Below, piece by piece: positions 33,988 to 41,938 of a stretch of 64,000 bases of DNA. Each line of letters starts with the position of its first letter. Within the stretch, counting starts at the first letter, position 1. The stretch covers positions 3,038,001 through 3,102,000 of the forward strand of contig NZ_CP133656.1 in assembly GCF_036885195.1 (NCBI RefSeq), in the 5' to 3' direction. The notes beneath the pieces were generated by a model. It was not told the origin of the DNA and did no database searches. It saw only the letters and a list, made by a program, of their open reading frames with translations. A program made the translations under genes and the position numbers. This stretch comes from Pectobacterium cacticida. GTDB taxonomy: Bacteria > Pseudomonadota > Gammaproteobacteria > Enterobacterales > Enterobacteriaceae.

Positions 33988-35085
33988 GTGTCACCGATCT
34001 TTATTCTCGATAATACCGCTGTGCCCGCCCGCTACGGCATTACCGCCAGCCTGTGGGCCAATCGTCTTGGGTTGCCCCTCTGGAGCCTTCGCCCCGACTT
34101 CGCCGGGGATGTCCCCGACAGTCACCAGCACGTGATTCGTGCGGGGTATTGCGTCACCAGCGGCCTCTGGCGCAGTGATACGCTGCGTGAAGAGGTGCGC
34201 GATATCGCCAGCCTGCCTGAATCGGACGCCGTCATCGTGCTGGCGTCTTCACAAGCGCCGCTTATTGCCGATCTGCCCGGCCAACGACTTTACAGCGACG
34301 ACAGCAACCACCGTCTGACGCTCAGCGACGGGCAACAGACCTTGTTGGACCTCAGCGCCGACCGCTATGGCCGTTGGGATGCCAAAGCACCGCCGTCCAC
34401 CGGGTCATCCTTGCGCATCGCGCTGATTGGCCGCGAGGCGGACCACCGTCTGGTCTATCCCGCCACACTCGGCTCACTGGGTGATGCCGCCACGTCGCTG
34501 GGGCTGAACCTAAGTGTCCATTTCCTGGCACCGGCCAGCCTGTCCGCCGGGTTGCGTGACGTTCACGGCTTCCAAGGCGTGGTGCTGCCGGGTGGTTCCT
34601 CGATGGCGGCCGTCAACGGGCAAATCCGCGTGGCGGAAGAGACGATCGCGACCGGTCAGCCTACGCTGGGGCTGTGCCTGGGCATGCAGAGCATGATGAC
34701 CGCCGCCGTGCGCCAGCGTCCGGGTTTTGAATCGGCTATTCCAGCGGAAGTCGCTCCGGATGCAGCCCTGCACAGCTTTGTTCCCTTTGCCGATGGCCGC
34801 CATCGCTGTGGCGTCTTCCCCTTTTCCTCCAGACTTATCCCCGGCGATATCCGCGAAATGCACTACAACCATCGCTACTGCTTTAACACCGACTTACTGC
34901 CAGAGCTGTATTCCAGCGGGGTCAGGGTGAGTGCGCAAACCGACGATATCGTGGAAGCCATTTCCCGGCCGGGCCTGCCGTTCTGGCATGGGGTTCAGGG
35001 GCATCCGGAACTGATGTCCCGCCCAGATGCGCCCCATCCGCTGTTTGTCGCGTTTTTACAGGCGGCGCTTAACGCGCCAGCGTAA
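33988..35085 (+). CDS. Stand-alone CTP-synthase-type glutamine amidotransferase domain protein
   Basis: The C-terminal part (about 142-360) is a class I glutamine amidotransferase of CTP-synthase type. It begins LRIALIGRE and has the nucleophile in GLCLGMQSM (C230), a HRYCFN segment like CTP synthase HRYEVN, and the catalytic GVQGHPELMSRPDAPHPLF (H339, E341). The CTP-synthase amidoligase domain is absent. Residues 1-140 resemble nothing I recognise. Start is a GTG at 33988 after AGGAA. The 3' end overlaps the convergent DHDPS-family gene by 17 bases. It may be a glutaminase subunit or a gamma-glutamyl hydrolase for the cluster's substrate; neither is proven. Confidence 0.75.
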   Translation: MSPIFILDNTAVPARYGITASLWANRLGLPLWSLRPDFAGDVPDSHQHVIRAGYCVTSGLWRSDTLREEVRDIASLPESDAVIVLASSQAPLIADLPGQRLYSDDSNHRLTLSDGQQTLLDLSADRYGRWDAKAPPSTGSSLRIALIGREADHRLVYPATLGSLGDAATSLGLNLSVHFLAPASLSAGLRDVHGFQGVVLPGGSSMAAVNGQIRVAEETIATGQPTLGLCLGMQSMMTAAVRQRPGFESAIPAEVAPDAALHSFVPFADGRHRCGVFPFSSRLIPGDIREMHYNHRYCFNTDLLPELYSSGVRVSAQTDDIVEAISRPGLPFWHGVQGHPELMSRPDAPHPLFVAFLQAALNAPA

Positions 35086-35992
35086 CGCCGCTGCGACGGT
35101 CGCTGGCAAGCGCCTGCATCACGCGGGTTAACTCTGCCAGCGCCGCGTCGCCGATCGGTTTTAACGGGGCGCGTACGGTACCGCCGTTAAAGCCACGCAG
35201 CGCCATCGCCGCTTTCACCAGTTGCGGTTGCCCGTGTTTGCGTGCCAGCGCCCGGTAGTCGTACCACAACTGATGCAAATCGCGGGCAGTAGCGGCATCG
35301 CCCTGTTCCACGGCGCGGAAAGTATTGATGATCAACTCCGGCAGCGCGCCGCTGTTGGTGGTGCTGATGCCGTCAAACCCGGCCATCATCGGCCCAAGGA
35401 ACGCCAGATCCGAGGCACAGAACAGGCGCAGACGCCCGCGCAGGCGGTTGGCAATCTGGTCGATGGCGGTAGGGTTGAGATCGCCCTGCTTGATGCCGAC
35501 CACATTCGGGATCTCTGCCAGCCGTTCCAGCAGCGCCGGGGAGAGCGTAATACCGATGCCCGGCGCGTTATACACCAGGATGCCGGTTTGGGATAATGGG
35601 GCCATCTCTTTGAAATAGCTGACGATTTGCTCATCAGTGATTTCGCTAACAAAGGGCGCGGTGACCATCGGCAGGCCGCCCAGATCGCTTGCCAGAATGG
35701 TCAGCTCGCGAGCATCGCGCGGGTCGGCGCTGGCGCTGCACAGCATCACCGCCACGCGGTCATCCACGCAGGCCATCACTTCATGAAACAGCTCGCGGCG
35801 CTCTTCGACGGTCATCACTGGGAACTCGCCGTAGGTGCCGCCAATCAGCAGGCCGTCATACCCTAAGCCAATCACGCGTTCAATGTTTTCACGCAGGGCC
35901 GGGAAGTCGATCGCACCGCTGGCGTTAAATGGGGTCACGGTGATATTGAAAATGCCCCGCAGGCGTTCACGGCACTCATTGATATCTTTCAT
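35069..35992 (-). CDS. DHDPS/NanA-family lyase or aldolase
   Basis: Class I Schiff-base (beta/alpha)8 enzyme of the dihydrodipicolinate synthase/N-acetylneuraminate lyase family, which makes or breaks bonds to pyruvate or related keto acids. The 307-residue product has GGTYGEFPVMTVEERREL (about 51-68), the catalytic tyrosine in LVYNAPG (Y141) and the Schiff-base lysine in VVGIKQGD (K168). Unlike DapA, the GTTGE loop is GTYGE, so lysine biosynthesis is unlikely. Last gene of the importer operon, ten bases after the M24 gene. A retro-aldol or dehydratase step on a keto acid is the likely role. Confidence 0.85.
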   Translation of the reverse strand: MKDINECRERLRGIFNITVTPFNASGAIDFPALRENIERVIGLGYDGLLIGGTYGEFPVMTVEERRELFHEVMACVDDRVAVMLCSASADPRDARELTILASDLGGLPMVTAPFVSEITDEQIVSYFKEMAPLSQTGILVYNAPGIGITLSPALLERLAEIPNVVGIKQGDLNPTAIDQIANRLRGRLRLFCASDLAFLGPMMAGFDGISTTNSGALPELIINTFRAVEQGDAATARDLHQLWYDYRALARKHGQPQLVKAAMALRGFNGGTVRAPLKPIGDAALAELTRVMQALASDRRSGVTLAR

Positions 35993-36002
35993 CTTTCTTT
36001 CC

Positions 36003-37172
36003 TTACAGCAGGGTTAATGGGCGAGCCAGGGAACCTAACTGGCGATATCCGGTTTCAGTCACCACCACGGTTTCACTGACGCCGACGGTGAATTGACCGT
36101 AAATGCGCAGGGCTGGGGGAATATGGAAAGTCATGCCCGGTTGCAGCTCGGTGGTGACGCCGCTGTACAGGCTGAGAATGCCGCCTTCGCCCCAGTCCGG
36201 CGCAAAGGCGACGCCGATGGAGTAGCCGGTGCGTTTTTTGAAATTTTCCGTGAACCCGGCGCGATCGATCACCTTCTGGCAAGCCAGATGCGGCGCTTCG
36301 CAGGTAGCGCCCGGACGAATGGCGTCGAGGGCGGCCTGTAGGGCTTCCTGACATACTTTCTCCATTTCGATGGCGATAGCGGGCGGGCGGCCCAGCCAGG
36401 CGGAGCGCATCATGGCCGCGTGGTAGCGATCATGGGCGGCAGACATCTCCAGAAATACCGGATCGTTATCCTGCATCACTCGACGGCGCCAGGTGCCGTG
36501 CGGCACACCGCTGCGCGGGCCGGTGGAGACCAGCGGTTCCATGCCGACATACTCAGAACCCGCGGCAATGGCGGCTCCCATCATCGCAGAAACCAACGCG
36601 TTTTCGTCCGCGCCGCAGCGAATCGCCGTGATGCCAGCGCGCATCCCCGCATCCACATAGCGTGCGGCGGTGGCGATTTTTTCCACCTCAGCGGCCGATT
36701 TCACCGCACGCAGCGGTTCAATGACGCCTGCCGTATCGGCAATCGCGCCGAGTTTTGACTGCAAGGCTTCATATACGGCAATCGGCAGGAACCAGCCGCG
36801 TTTGTCCAGCCCGATGCGTTTGTGGAGCCAGCCGCGCTGTTGCAGCATGCCCACCAGGAAATCCACCGGGTTGTCGCCATCCTGGTAGATGGCGGCGTCA
36901 GAAATAAAGGTGTTGGCGATAAAGTTAAAATATTCGAGTTGGCGAATCACAAACACCGGCTCCCCTTCTACGGGCAGTAACAGCGCCTGAAAGGTGTAAT
37001 AGCCCGGTGTTTGCTGACCGGTAAGCCAGAAGATATTTTCCGGCCCGGTAACAATCATGACGTCCACGCCCGCGCTGCTTAAGCGTTCACGGGTACGTCG
37101 CATGCGTTGAGCATATTCGTCGGCGCTAAAGGCGGACTCACTGCCCTGAATCACATTGTTAACATCTTGCAT
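36003..37172 (-). CDS. M24-fold protein, creatinase/ectoine-hydrolase-like, without metal ligands
   Basis: Pitta-bread-fold protein of the Xaa-Pro aminopeptidase/creatinase family (389 residues from the ATG at 37172, preceded by AGGAG). The N-terminal domain spans about 1-155 and the catalytic domain about 160-389. The five metal ligands of M24 metallopeptidases are replaced: E242, A253, Y317 (TGYSIGVAFAPDWGEGG), P352 (MTFHIPPAL) and about S366. The GYSIG-PDWGE pattern is, as I recall it, that of metal-independent ectoine hydrolase (DoeA/EutD) and creatinase relatives. I infer C-N hydrolysis of a cyclic amidine or guanidino compound, not proline peptidase. It overlaps the enolase gene by 14 bases. 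Confidence 0.78.
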   Translation of the reverse strand: MQDVNNVIQGSESAFSADEYAQRMRRTRERLSSAGVDVMIVTGPENIFWLTGQQTPGYYTFQALLLPVEGEPVFVIRQLEYFNFIANTFISDAAIYQDGDNPVDFLVGMLQQRGWLHKRIGLDKRGWFLPIAVYEALQSKLGAIADTAGVIEPLRAVKSAAEVEKIATAARYVDAGMRAGITAIRCGADENALVSAMMGAAIAAGSEYVGMEPLVSTGPRSGVPHGTWRRRVMQDNDPVFLEMSAAHDRYHAAMMRSAWLGRPPAIAIEMEKVCQEALQAALDAIRPGATCEAPHLACQKVIDRAGFTENFKKRTGYSIGVAFAPDWGEGGILSLYSGVTTELQPGMTFHIPPALRIYGQFTVGVSETVVVTETGYRQLGSLARPLTLL

Positions 37173-38259
37173 CACTAAACTCCTGGAGTAAGGTGGCCCG
37201 CGCGGCATTGAACTGCACGCCCAGACCGGGAGAATCGTTGACGGCGACCCGACCATTGCGGTATTCCAGCCCGCTGACCGGATCGTCAGTTAATCCATCG
37301 GCGCCATACAGTTCGGCAAACGCCGGTTGCACCACACGGCACAACTGGAGCGCGGCGGCGGTGGCAGCATGCCCTTCATTCATCTGGCCGACCATAAAGG
37401 GCACGCTTGCGGCTTTGAGTCGTTGTGCTGCCGCGAGCGTGGGGGCGATCCCGCCTAGCTTCACCAGCTTGAGATGCCCCCACAGCGCACCGTTGGCGGC
37501 GATCAGCCGGGTAATGGCGGCCTCGCTGTTAAGGCTTTCGTCGAGCATGACCGGGATGCCGTAGTCGTACAGTTGTGCCAGCTGGCTGTCGTTCGCCGGG
37601 CTAAGCGGCTGCTCGATATAGCTCAGGTCCAGCTCGCGCAGACGGGGAAACGCCGCGTGGGCTTGGGCCAGCGACCACTGGCCGTTGACGTCAATCGCCA
37701 GCGAAATCTGCTGACTAAACCGCTGACGCAATTTTTGCAAGCGAGCCAGGTCGGTGGCGAAATCCGCCACCCCCGTGCGTAACTTCAACTGGGTGAAACC
37801 TCTGTCAACATAGCGCTGCGCCTGTTCCAGCATCTGCGTCTCGCTGCCCCAGAACAGGGTCTGATTAGTGTGCCAGGCGGGCAAGCCAACTTGCGCTCCC
37901 AGCCAGGCGGCAACGCTCACCCCCTCCTGACGGGACAGAAGATCGTGCAACGCCATATCCAGCACCATGCGCGACGGGGCCAGCAGCGTGCTGTCAGGGG
38001 CATGCACCCGCTCCAGCAGTGCGGCAGGTTCCTGATGCCAGTCCCAGCTAGTGAGTATGTCCAGCAGGTTGTGCAGCACCTGCTCTTCGCTATAACCATG
38101 CAGGTAGCGAATGTTGAGCCGCACTTCGCCGATCCCCGTCACGCTCCGGTCCTCCAGGCGCAGCCAGAGGGTGTCGAGCGCCGTCACCGCGCCAGACGCG
38201 GCGGTATGCAGCGTCACCCCGGCGTAGTGCAGGTCGCCGCGAAAGAGCTGCGCTTTCAT
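37159..38259 (-). CDS. Enolase-superfamily protein (MLE/mandelate-racemase type)
   Basis: Two-domain enolase-superfamily enzyme (366 residues): alpha+beta capping domain (about 1-125) and TIM barrel. Metal ligands are D190 (AIDVNGQW), E216 (YIEQPL) and D240 (VMLDES), with the second acid/base lysine K267 (LKLVKLGG). The first catalytic motif reads K159-L-R161 rather than K-x-K, so the base on one face is an arginine. This makes simple racemisation questionable; a one-base epimerisation, a dehydration or a syn-elimination is possible. The start overlaps the M20 stop by ATGA. It could act on N-acyl amino acids or dipeptides, as relatives do, but the substrate is unknown. Confidence 0.8.
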   Translation of the reverse strand: MKAQLFRGDLHYAGVTLHTAASGAVTALDTLWLRLEDRSVTGIGEVRLNIRYLHGYSEEQVLHNLLDILTSWDWHQEPAALLERVHAPDSTLLAPSRMVLDMALHDLLSRQEGVSVAAWLGAQVGLPAWHTNQTLFWGSETQMLEQAQRYVDRGFTQLKLRTGVADFATDLARLQKLRQRFSQQISLAIDVNGQWSLAQAHAAFPRLRELDLSYIEQPLSPANDSQLAQLYDYGIPVMLDESLNSEAAITRLIAANGALWGHLKLVKLGGIAPTLAAAQRLKAASVPFMVGQMNEGHAATAAALQLCRVVQPAFAELYGADGLTDDPVSGLEYRNGRVAVNDSPGLGVQFNAARATLLQEFSDARC

Positions 38260-39431
38260 AACCCAGACTCCGGCGACAACATGGCGAGGGCAATATCAAT
38301 GTAGATATGCGCCGCGGCGAGAAACTCATCAATGGGGACAAACTCGTCCGGTTTGTGGGCCACCGCCAGCGAACCGGGGCCAATCACCACGCCTTTGGCA
38401 CCCAGCGAACGGAAATGCACCAGGTCGCAGCCGCCCTGAAAACCAAACGGACCGGGTTCGCTCTGCCCGTGCCGGCGGCAGGCGGCGAGGCTTTGCTCGA
38501 CAATGGCTTCGCTGCTGTCGGTTTGCGTTGCGCCGCCGGTGGTAGGCTGCCAGGCGATAATTTCGGCTTCCACACCTGCGTGAGCGTGCGCATGGTCGAG
38601 CAGCTGTTGCAGTTCGGCTTTAACCACCGCTTCGTCTTCGCCCGGCACCATGCGGCGGTCGAGCAGCAGTTCACAGCTATCCGGCACTACGTTGTCCGCG
38701 TGACCGCCGTGGATACGCGTCACCGTCAGGCTGGCGTTGCCCACCAGCTCGTGGCAGCGACAGCGCACCTGCTGGTAGTGGGCCTCTTCGATCAGCCCCA
38801 GCAGACGCGCGGACTGGTAAATCGCGTTGACCCCCAGCTCCGGCGTGCCAGAGTGCGCGGTGACGCCTTTGACCCGCACGCGCGGACGCAGGCTGCCTTT
38901 ATGGGCGGAGAAGGTGGCATTCGAGGTCGGCTCGCCAATCACCGCGAAATCAATCGCCGGTGGGTTATCACGCACATAGTATTTCGCCCCTTCGCTGGCG
39001 ACCTCTTCATCGGCGGTGAACACCCCCATCAGGGTGCCGGACCACCGCTGACGGTTAGCGGCCAGCCAGCGCAGGGCTTCCACCATCGCCACCAGCGGGC
39101 CTTTGGCATCGCAGGCGCCGCGCCCATACAAGCGGCCATCGCGTTCGGTGAGCGTAAAGGGATCGCTGGCCCAGCCGCTGCCCGCCGGCACGGTATCGAT
39201 ATGGGTGTTAAAGGCGAAACACGGCCCCGGCCCGTTATGCAGGACAGCGATAACGTTGGTACGCCCCGGTGCGTATTCGCTAAAAGAGAGATCGAACCCG
39301 GCGGTAAGCAGCCAGCCTTCCAGACACTCGGCGGCTTCCCGCTCATGGCCCGGTGGGTTTTCTGTATTGATGGCAACCAGCGTCGCTAAGTCCTTTTTCA
39401 TGCGTGCGCTGTCAACCTGGTAACTGGACAT
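38256..39431 (-). CDS. M20-family deacylase/peptidase (ArgE/DapE type)
   Basis: Zinc-dependent M20 hydrolase that removes acyl groups from N-acyl amino acids or cleaves dipeptides. The 391-residue product has the metal-binding FNTHIDTVP (H, D about 75-77), ACDAKGPLVAM (bridging D about 110), the general-base pair TADEEVASEG (E-E about 144), a ligand in VIGEPTSN and a C-terminal histidine in AVAHKPDEF. A dimerisation lid occupies about 190-300. GGAG precedes the ATG at 39431. It lies 13 bases after the importer ATPase gene and is coupled to the enolase gene, so it probably deacylates the imported compound. It is not likely to be the housekeeping argE. Confidence 0.86.
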   Translation of the reverse strand: MSSYQVDSARMKKDLATLVAINTENPPGHEREAAECLEGWLLTAGFDLSFSEYAPGRTNVIAVLHNGPGPCFAFNTHIDTVPAGSGWASDPFTLTERDGRLYGRGACDAKGPLVAMVEALRWLAANRQRWSGTLMGVFTADEEVASEGAKYYVRDNPPAIDFAVIGEPTSNATFSAHKGSLRPRVRVKGVTAHSGTPELGVNAIYQSARLLGLIEEAHYQQVRCRCHELVGNASLTVTRIHGGHADNVVPDSCELLLDRRMVPGEDEAVVKAELQQLLDHAHAHAGVEAEIIAWQPTTGGATQTDSSEAIVEQSLAACRRHGQSEPGPFGFQGGCDLVHFRSLGAKGVVIGPGSLAVAHKPDEFVPIDEFLAAAHIYIDIALAMLSPESGL

Positions 39432-39444
39432 AGGAACTCCGTGA

Positions 39445-40185
39445 TTAATGTAATATTTGCGTCAGGAAGCGCTGTGCGCGCTCACTGACATTGCCAGCGA
39501 AGAAATCACTGGTGTTGGCGCGATCGATAATTTCGCCGTCTTCCATAAACAGAATTTTGTTGGCGGCCCGGCGGGCGAAGCCCATCTCGTGGGTCACCAC
39601 CATACTGGTCATCCCTTCTGCACTGAGCTCTGCCATTACTTCCAGCACTTCGCGGATCATCTCCGGGTCAAGCGCCGATGTGGGTTCGTCGTAGAGCATC
39701 AGTTCGGGCTTCATCGCCAAGGCGCGGGCAATCGCCACGCGCTGCTGCTGACCGCCGGAAAGTTCATCTGGAAAGTGGTCTGCGCGTTCGTTGATGCGCA
39801 CTTTCGCCAGCAGGTTGTCCGCCAGCTTGCGGGCCTCAATGCGGTTCATTCCCAGCACCGTCATCGGGGCCAGCATGATGTTTTCCGCCGCCGTCAGGTG
39901 CGAAAACAGCTCGTAGTTTTGGAACACCATACCAATGCGCTGACGTAGTTTGTGCACCGGCACTTCGCCCCGGCTGATGTGCTGGCTGGCGAAGAACACG
40001 TCGCCGCTGTCGGCTGGCGAGAGCATGTTGACGCAGCGCAACAGGGTGGATTTGCCCGAACCGGAGGGGCCAATCAGCACCACGGTTTCACCCTTTTGCA
40101 CCTCAAGAGAGCAATTCTTGAGCACGGTCTGGCGACCAAAGGTCTTATCAATGCCGATCATCTCCAGCAACGGTTTCTCGCTCAT
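39445..40185 (-). CDS. Polar amino-acid ABC transporter ATPase
   Basis: Cytoplasmic ATPase of a HisP/GlnQ-type importer. The 246-residue product has Walker A GPSGSGKSTLLR (about 39-50), Q-loop VFQNYELFSHLT, signature LSGGQQQRVAIARAL (about 142-156), Walker B LMLYDEPTSALDP and the H-loop VVTHEMGFAR. The family length is about 240-255. Its start overlaps the permease stop by ATGA. It works with the permease and binding protein upstream to import an amino-acid-like solute. Confidence 0.95.
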   Translation of the reverse strand: MSEKPLLEMIGIDKTFGRQTVLKNCSLEVQKGETVVLIGPSGSGKSTLLRCVNMLSPADSGDVFFASQHISRGEVPVHKLRQRIGMVFQNYELFSHLTAAENIMLAPMTVLGMNRIEARKLADNLLAKVRINERADHFPDELSGGQQQRVAIARALAMKPELMLYDEPTSALDPEMIREVLEVMAELSAEGMTSMVVTHEMGFARRAANKILFMEDGEIIDRANTSDFFAGNVSERAQRFLTQILH

Positions 40186-40907
40186 GGTGCCTCCCGGGCG
40201 GTTTTCGGTAATTTAAACAGGCGGCTCAGTCGCATCTGGCCCTTGCCGCGACGCTGTTTGGGATCCAGCGCGCTTTCCAGCCAGGACTGGAAAATCATGA
40301 ACAGCGTCGTGAGCAGCAGGTAATAGATGCCCGCGGCGCACAGCGCCTCGAAATAGCGGAAGCTGGCGCTGGCGGTTTGGTTGGCGACCAGCAGCAGTTC
40401 CTGAACGGCGATCACCGAGACCAGCGCGCTCGATTTCAGCATGCTGATCATCTGGTTACCCATCGGCGGCAGCACGATGCGCGCGGCCTGAGGCAGCACG
40501 ATCTTGCGCATGATCTGCCCGTTGGTCATGCCGAGCGCCATACCGGCAGTGCGCTGGCCGCTTTTCACCGCCTGCAAGCCAGAGCGCAGTATTTCCGCCA
40601 TGTAGGCGCCTTCATTGAGCGAAAGCGCCAACACGGCACAGGTAAACGCGGAGAAACGTAAGCCGAAGCTTGGCAGCACGTTGTAGACAAAGATTATCTG
40701 GAATAACACTGGCGTTCCGCGAAACAACCACAGATAGAAAAAGGCCAGCCCCTTCCCGGCGCGGAATGGCGCTTCCTGCAACAGCGCCAATACCAGACCC
40801 AGTACCACGCCACACAACAGTGAGCAGAGCGTAATAAGCAGCGTCATCCACGCCCCGTGGATGAATCCAGGCGAGAGGAAGTACTGCCACATTAATTCGA
40901 TCGACAT
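40182..40907 (-). CDS. Polar amino-acid ABC transporter permease
   Basis: Inner-membrane permease of the HisM/GlnP family. The 241-residue product has about five membrane segments and the EAA loop AGMALGMTNGQIMRKIVLPQAARIVLPPMGN (residues about 120-150), which contacts the ATPase. Only one permease gene is present, so the transporter is probably a permease homodimer. A charged C-terminal tail (DPKQRRGKGQMRLSRLFK) extends past the last helix. It follows the binding-protein gene by about 28 bases. Confidence 0.94.
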   Translation of the reverse strand: MSIELMWQYFLSPGFIHGAWMTLLITLCSLLCGVVLGLVLALLQEAPFRAGKGLAFFYLWLFRGTPVLFQIIFVYNVLPSFGLRFSAFTCAVLALSLNEGAYMAEILRSGLQAVKSGQRTAGMALGMTNGQIMRKIVLPQAARIVLPPMGNQMISMLKSSALVSVIAVQELLLVANQTASASFRYFEALCAAGIYYLLLTTLFMIFQSWLESALDPKQRRGKGQMRLSRLFKLPKTAREAP

Positions 40908-40935
40908 AGCTTTCTCCGGTTAATGGCAAAACGGG

Positions 40936-41748
40936 TTAGAAAAGGGCAACGGAGTCAGGGAAGTTCCATTTCTCAATCAGTTGCTGGTAGGTGCCATTTT
41001 TGACGAGGCTCTGGAGACCTTTCTCCAGCAGGGCGTGGGTAGCGGTATCGCCTTTACGCACGGCAAACGCGATGTGGGTATCGGCCTCGAACTCCTCCCC
41101 TACGGCTTCGAATATGCCTGCTTTTTCGGTTAACAGGGCGACGGTGCCCGGCGTGGAAAGGAACTCGGCATCCGCTCGGCCCTGAGCGACGGCGACGGCT
41201 GAGTCGGTGGCGGCCGGGAAGGTCATCACGTTAATGGCCGGTTTTTTGGCGTCCAGACAGCGCTGGTTGTCTGCCCGGGCCTGACTTTCTTCGATCCCGC
41301 CCAGCGTCACGGCGATATTTTTGCCGCACAGGCTCAGGTCACGTCCGGTGATTTTTTGCGGATTGCCTTTTTTCACCACCACACGACTACCGATTTTCAG
41401 GTAGGGCACAAAATCGACCTGTGCGGCACGGGTAGCGTTGACATACATCGCGGAGTTGATGATATCGAGACGTTTACCCTGTAATGCTGGAATGAGCCCT
41501 TTAAATTCCATTGGCATCGGTACAGGCGTCAGATTGACTTCCTTACTCAAGGCGTTAATCAGATCGATATCAAAGCCGGTGAGCTTACCCTCTTTCACAA
41601 ATTCAAACGGCATAAAGGTAGCCGCCGTACCGTAGGTCAGTTTGCCGGGGGCGATGGTTTCCACCGCCGCCTGGCTTACCAATGGGAGGGCGGTCAGCGC
41701 GAACATCAGGGTGCGCACGTGGCGAAACAGTAAAGAATAGCTGGACAT
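40936..41748 (-). CDS. Polar amino-acid ABC transporter substrate-binding protein
   Basis: Periplasmic binding protein of family 3 (HisJ/GlnH). From the ATG at 41748 (CAGGAGACGACA upstream) the product has 270 residues: a signal peptide with cleavage after LVSQA, then two lobes. The N-lobe signature GKLTYGTAATFMPFEFVKEG and GFDIDLINALSKEVNL are typical, as is the hinge region near GGIEESQARAD. The aspartate that binds the alpha-amino group is expected near DSAVAVAQGRADAEF. An open frame continues eight codons upstream. First gene of the minus-strand operon; the operator dyad lies 26 bases upstream. The ligand is not readable from sequence. Confidence 0.93.
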   Translation of the reverse strand: MSSYSLLFRHVRTLMFALTALPLVSQAAVETIAPGKLTYGTAATFMPFEFVKEGKLTGFDIDLINALSKEVNLTPVPMPMEFKGLIPALQGKRLDIINSAMYVNATRAAQVDFVPYLKIGSRVVVKKGNPQKITGRDLSLCGKNIAVTLGGIEESQARADNQRCLDAKKPAINVMTFPAATDSAVAVAQGRADAEFLSTPGTVALLTEKAGIFEAVGEEFEADTHIAFAVRKGDTATHALLEKGLQSLVKNGTYQQLIEKWNFPDSVALF

Positions 41749-41773
41749 TGTCGTCTCCTGGTTAAGGCACAAA

Positions 41774-41800
41774 TTGAATTTAATGAGTCAATAAATACAA
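41774..41800. promoter_or_regulatory. Cluster operator B (TTGAAT-N15-ATACAA)
   Basis: Same dyad and spacing as site A, with one arm change and a nearly identical centre, positioned 26 bases upstream of the binding-protein gene. Predicted operator for the importer operon. Confidence 0.7.
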
Positions 41801-41893
41801 TTTAACATGTAAAAAAATGTCTCATATTGGTGCGTATTGCTCGTTAACCGTGCAGTCCTTGCTTTGTTTTGCTGCGTTTTGTTGCCCGTGCTA

Positions 41894-41920
41894 TTGTATC
41901 TTTCGACCACAATAATGCAT
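41894..41920. promoter_or_regulatory. Cluster operator C (TTGTAT-N15-ATGCAT), weaker
   Basis: A left arm identical to site A and a right arm matching 4 of 6, with the same 15-base spacing, 19 bases before the regulator gene. This would allow autoregulation. Confidence 0.5.
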
Positions 41921-41938
41921 TTCAGGGAACCCTTTTCC

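Noticed and set aside
35069..35992. Housekeeping dihydrodipicolinate synthase (dapA)
   Set aside because: The GTTGE loop is changed to GTYGE, and the gene lies in an importer operon, so lysine synthesis is unlikely.
38307..39389. 360-codon open frame antisense to the M20 deacylase gene
   Set aside because: The opposite strand encodes a complete M20 enzyme with all ligands. This frame is a GC-driven shadow with no recognisable motif or Shine-Dalgarno.
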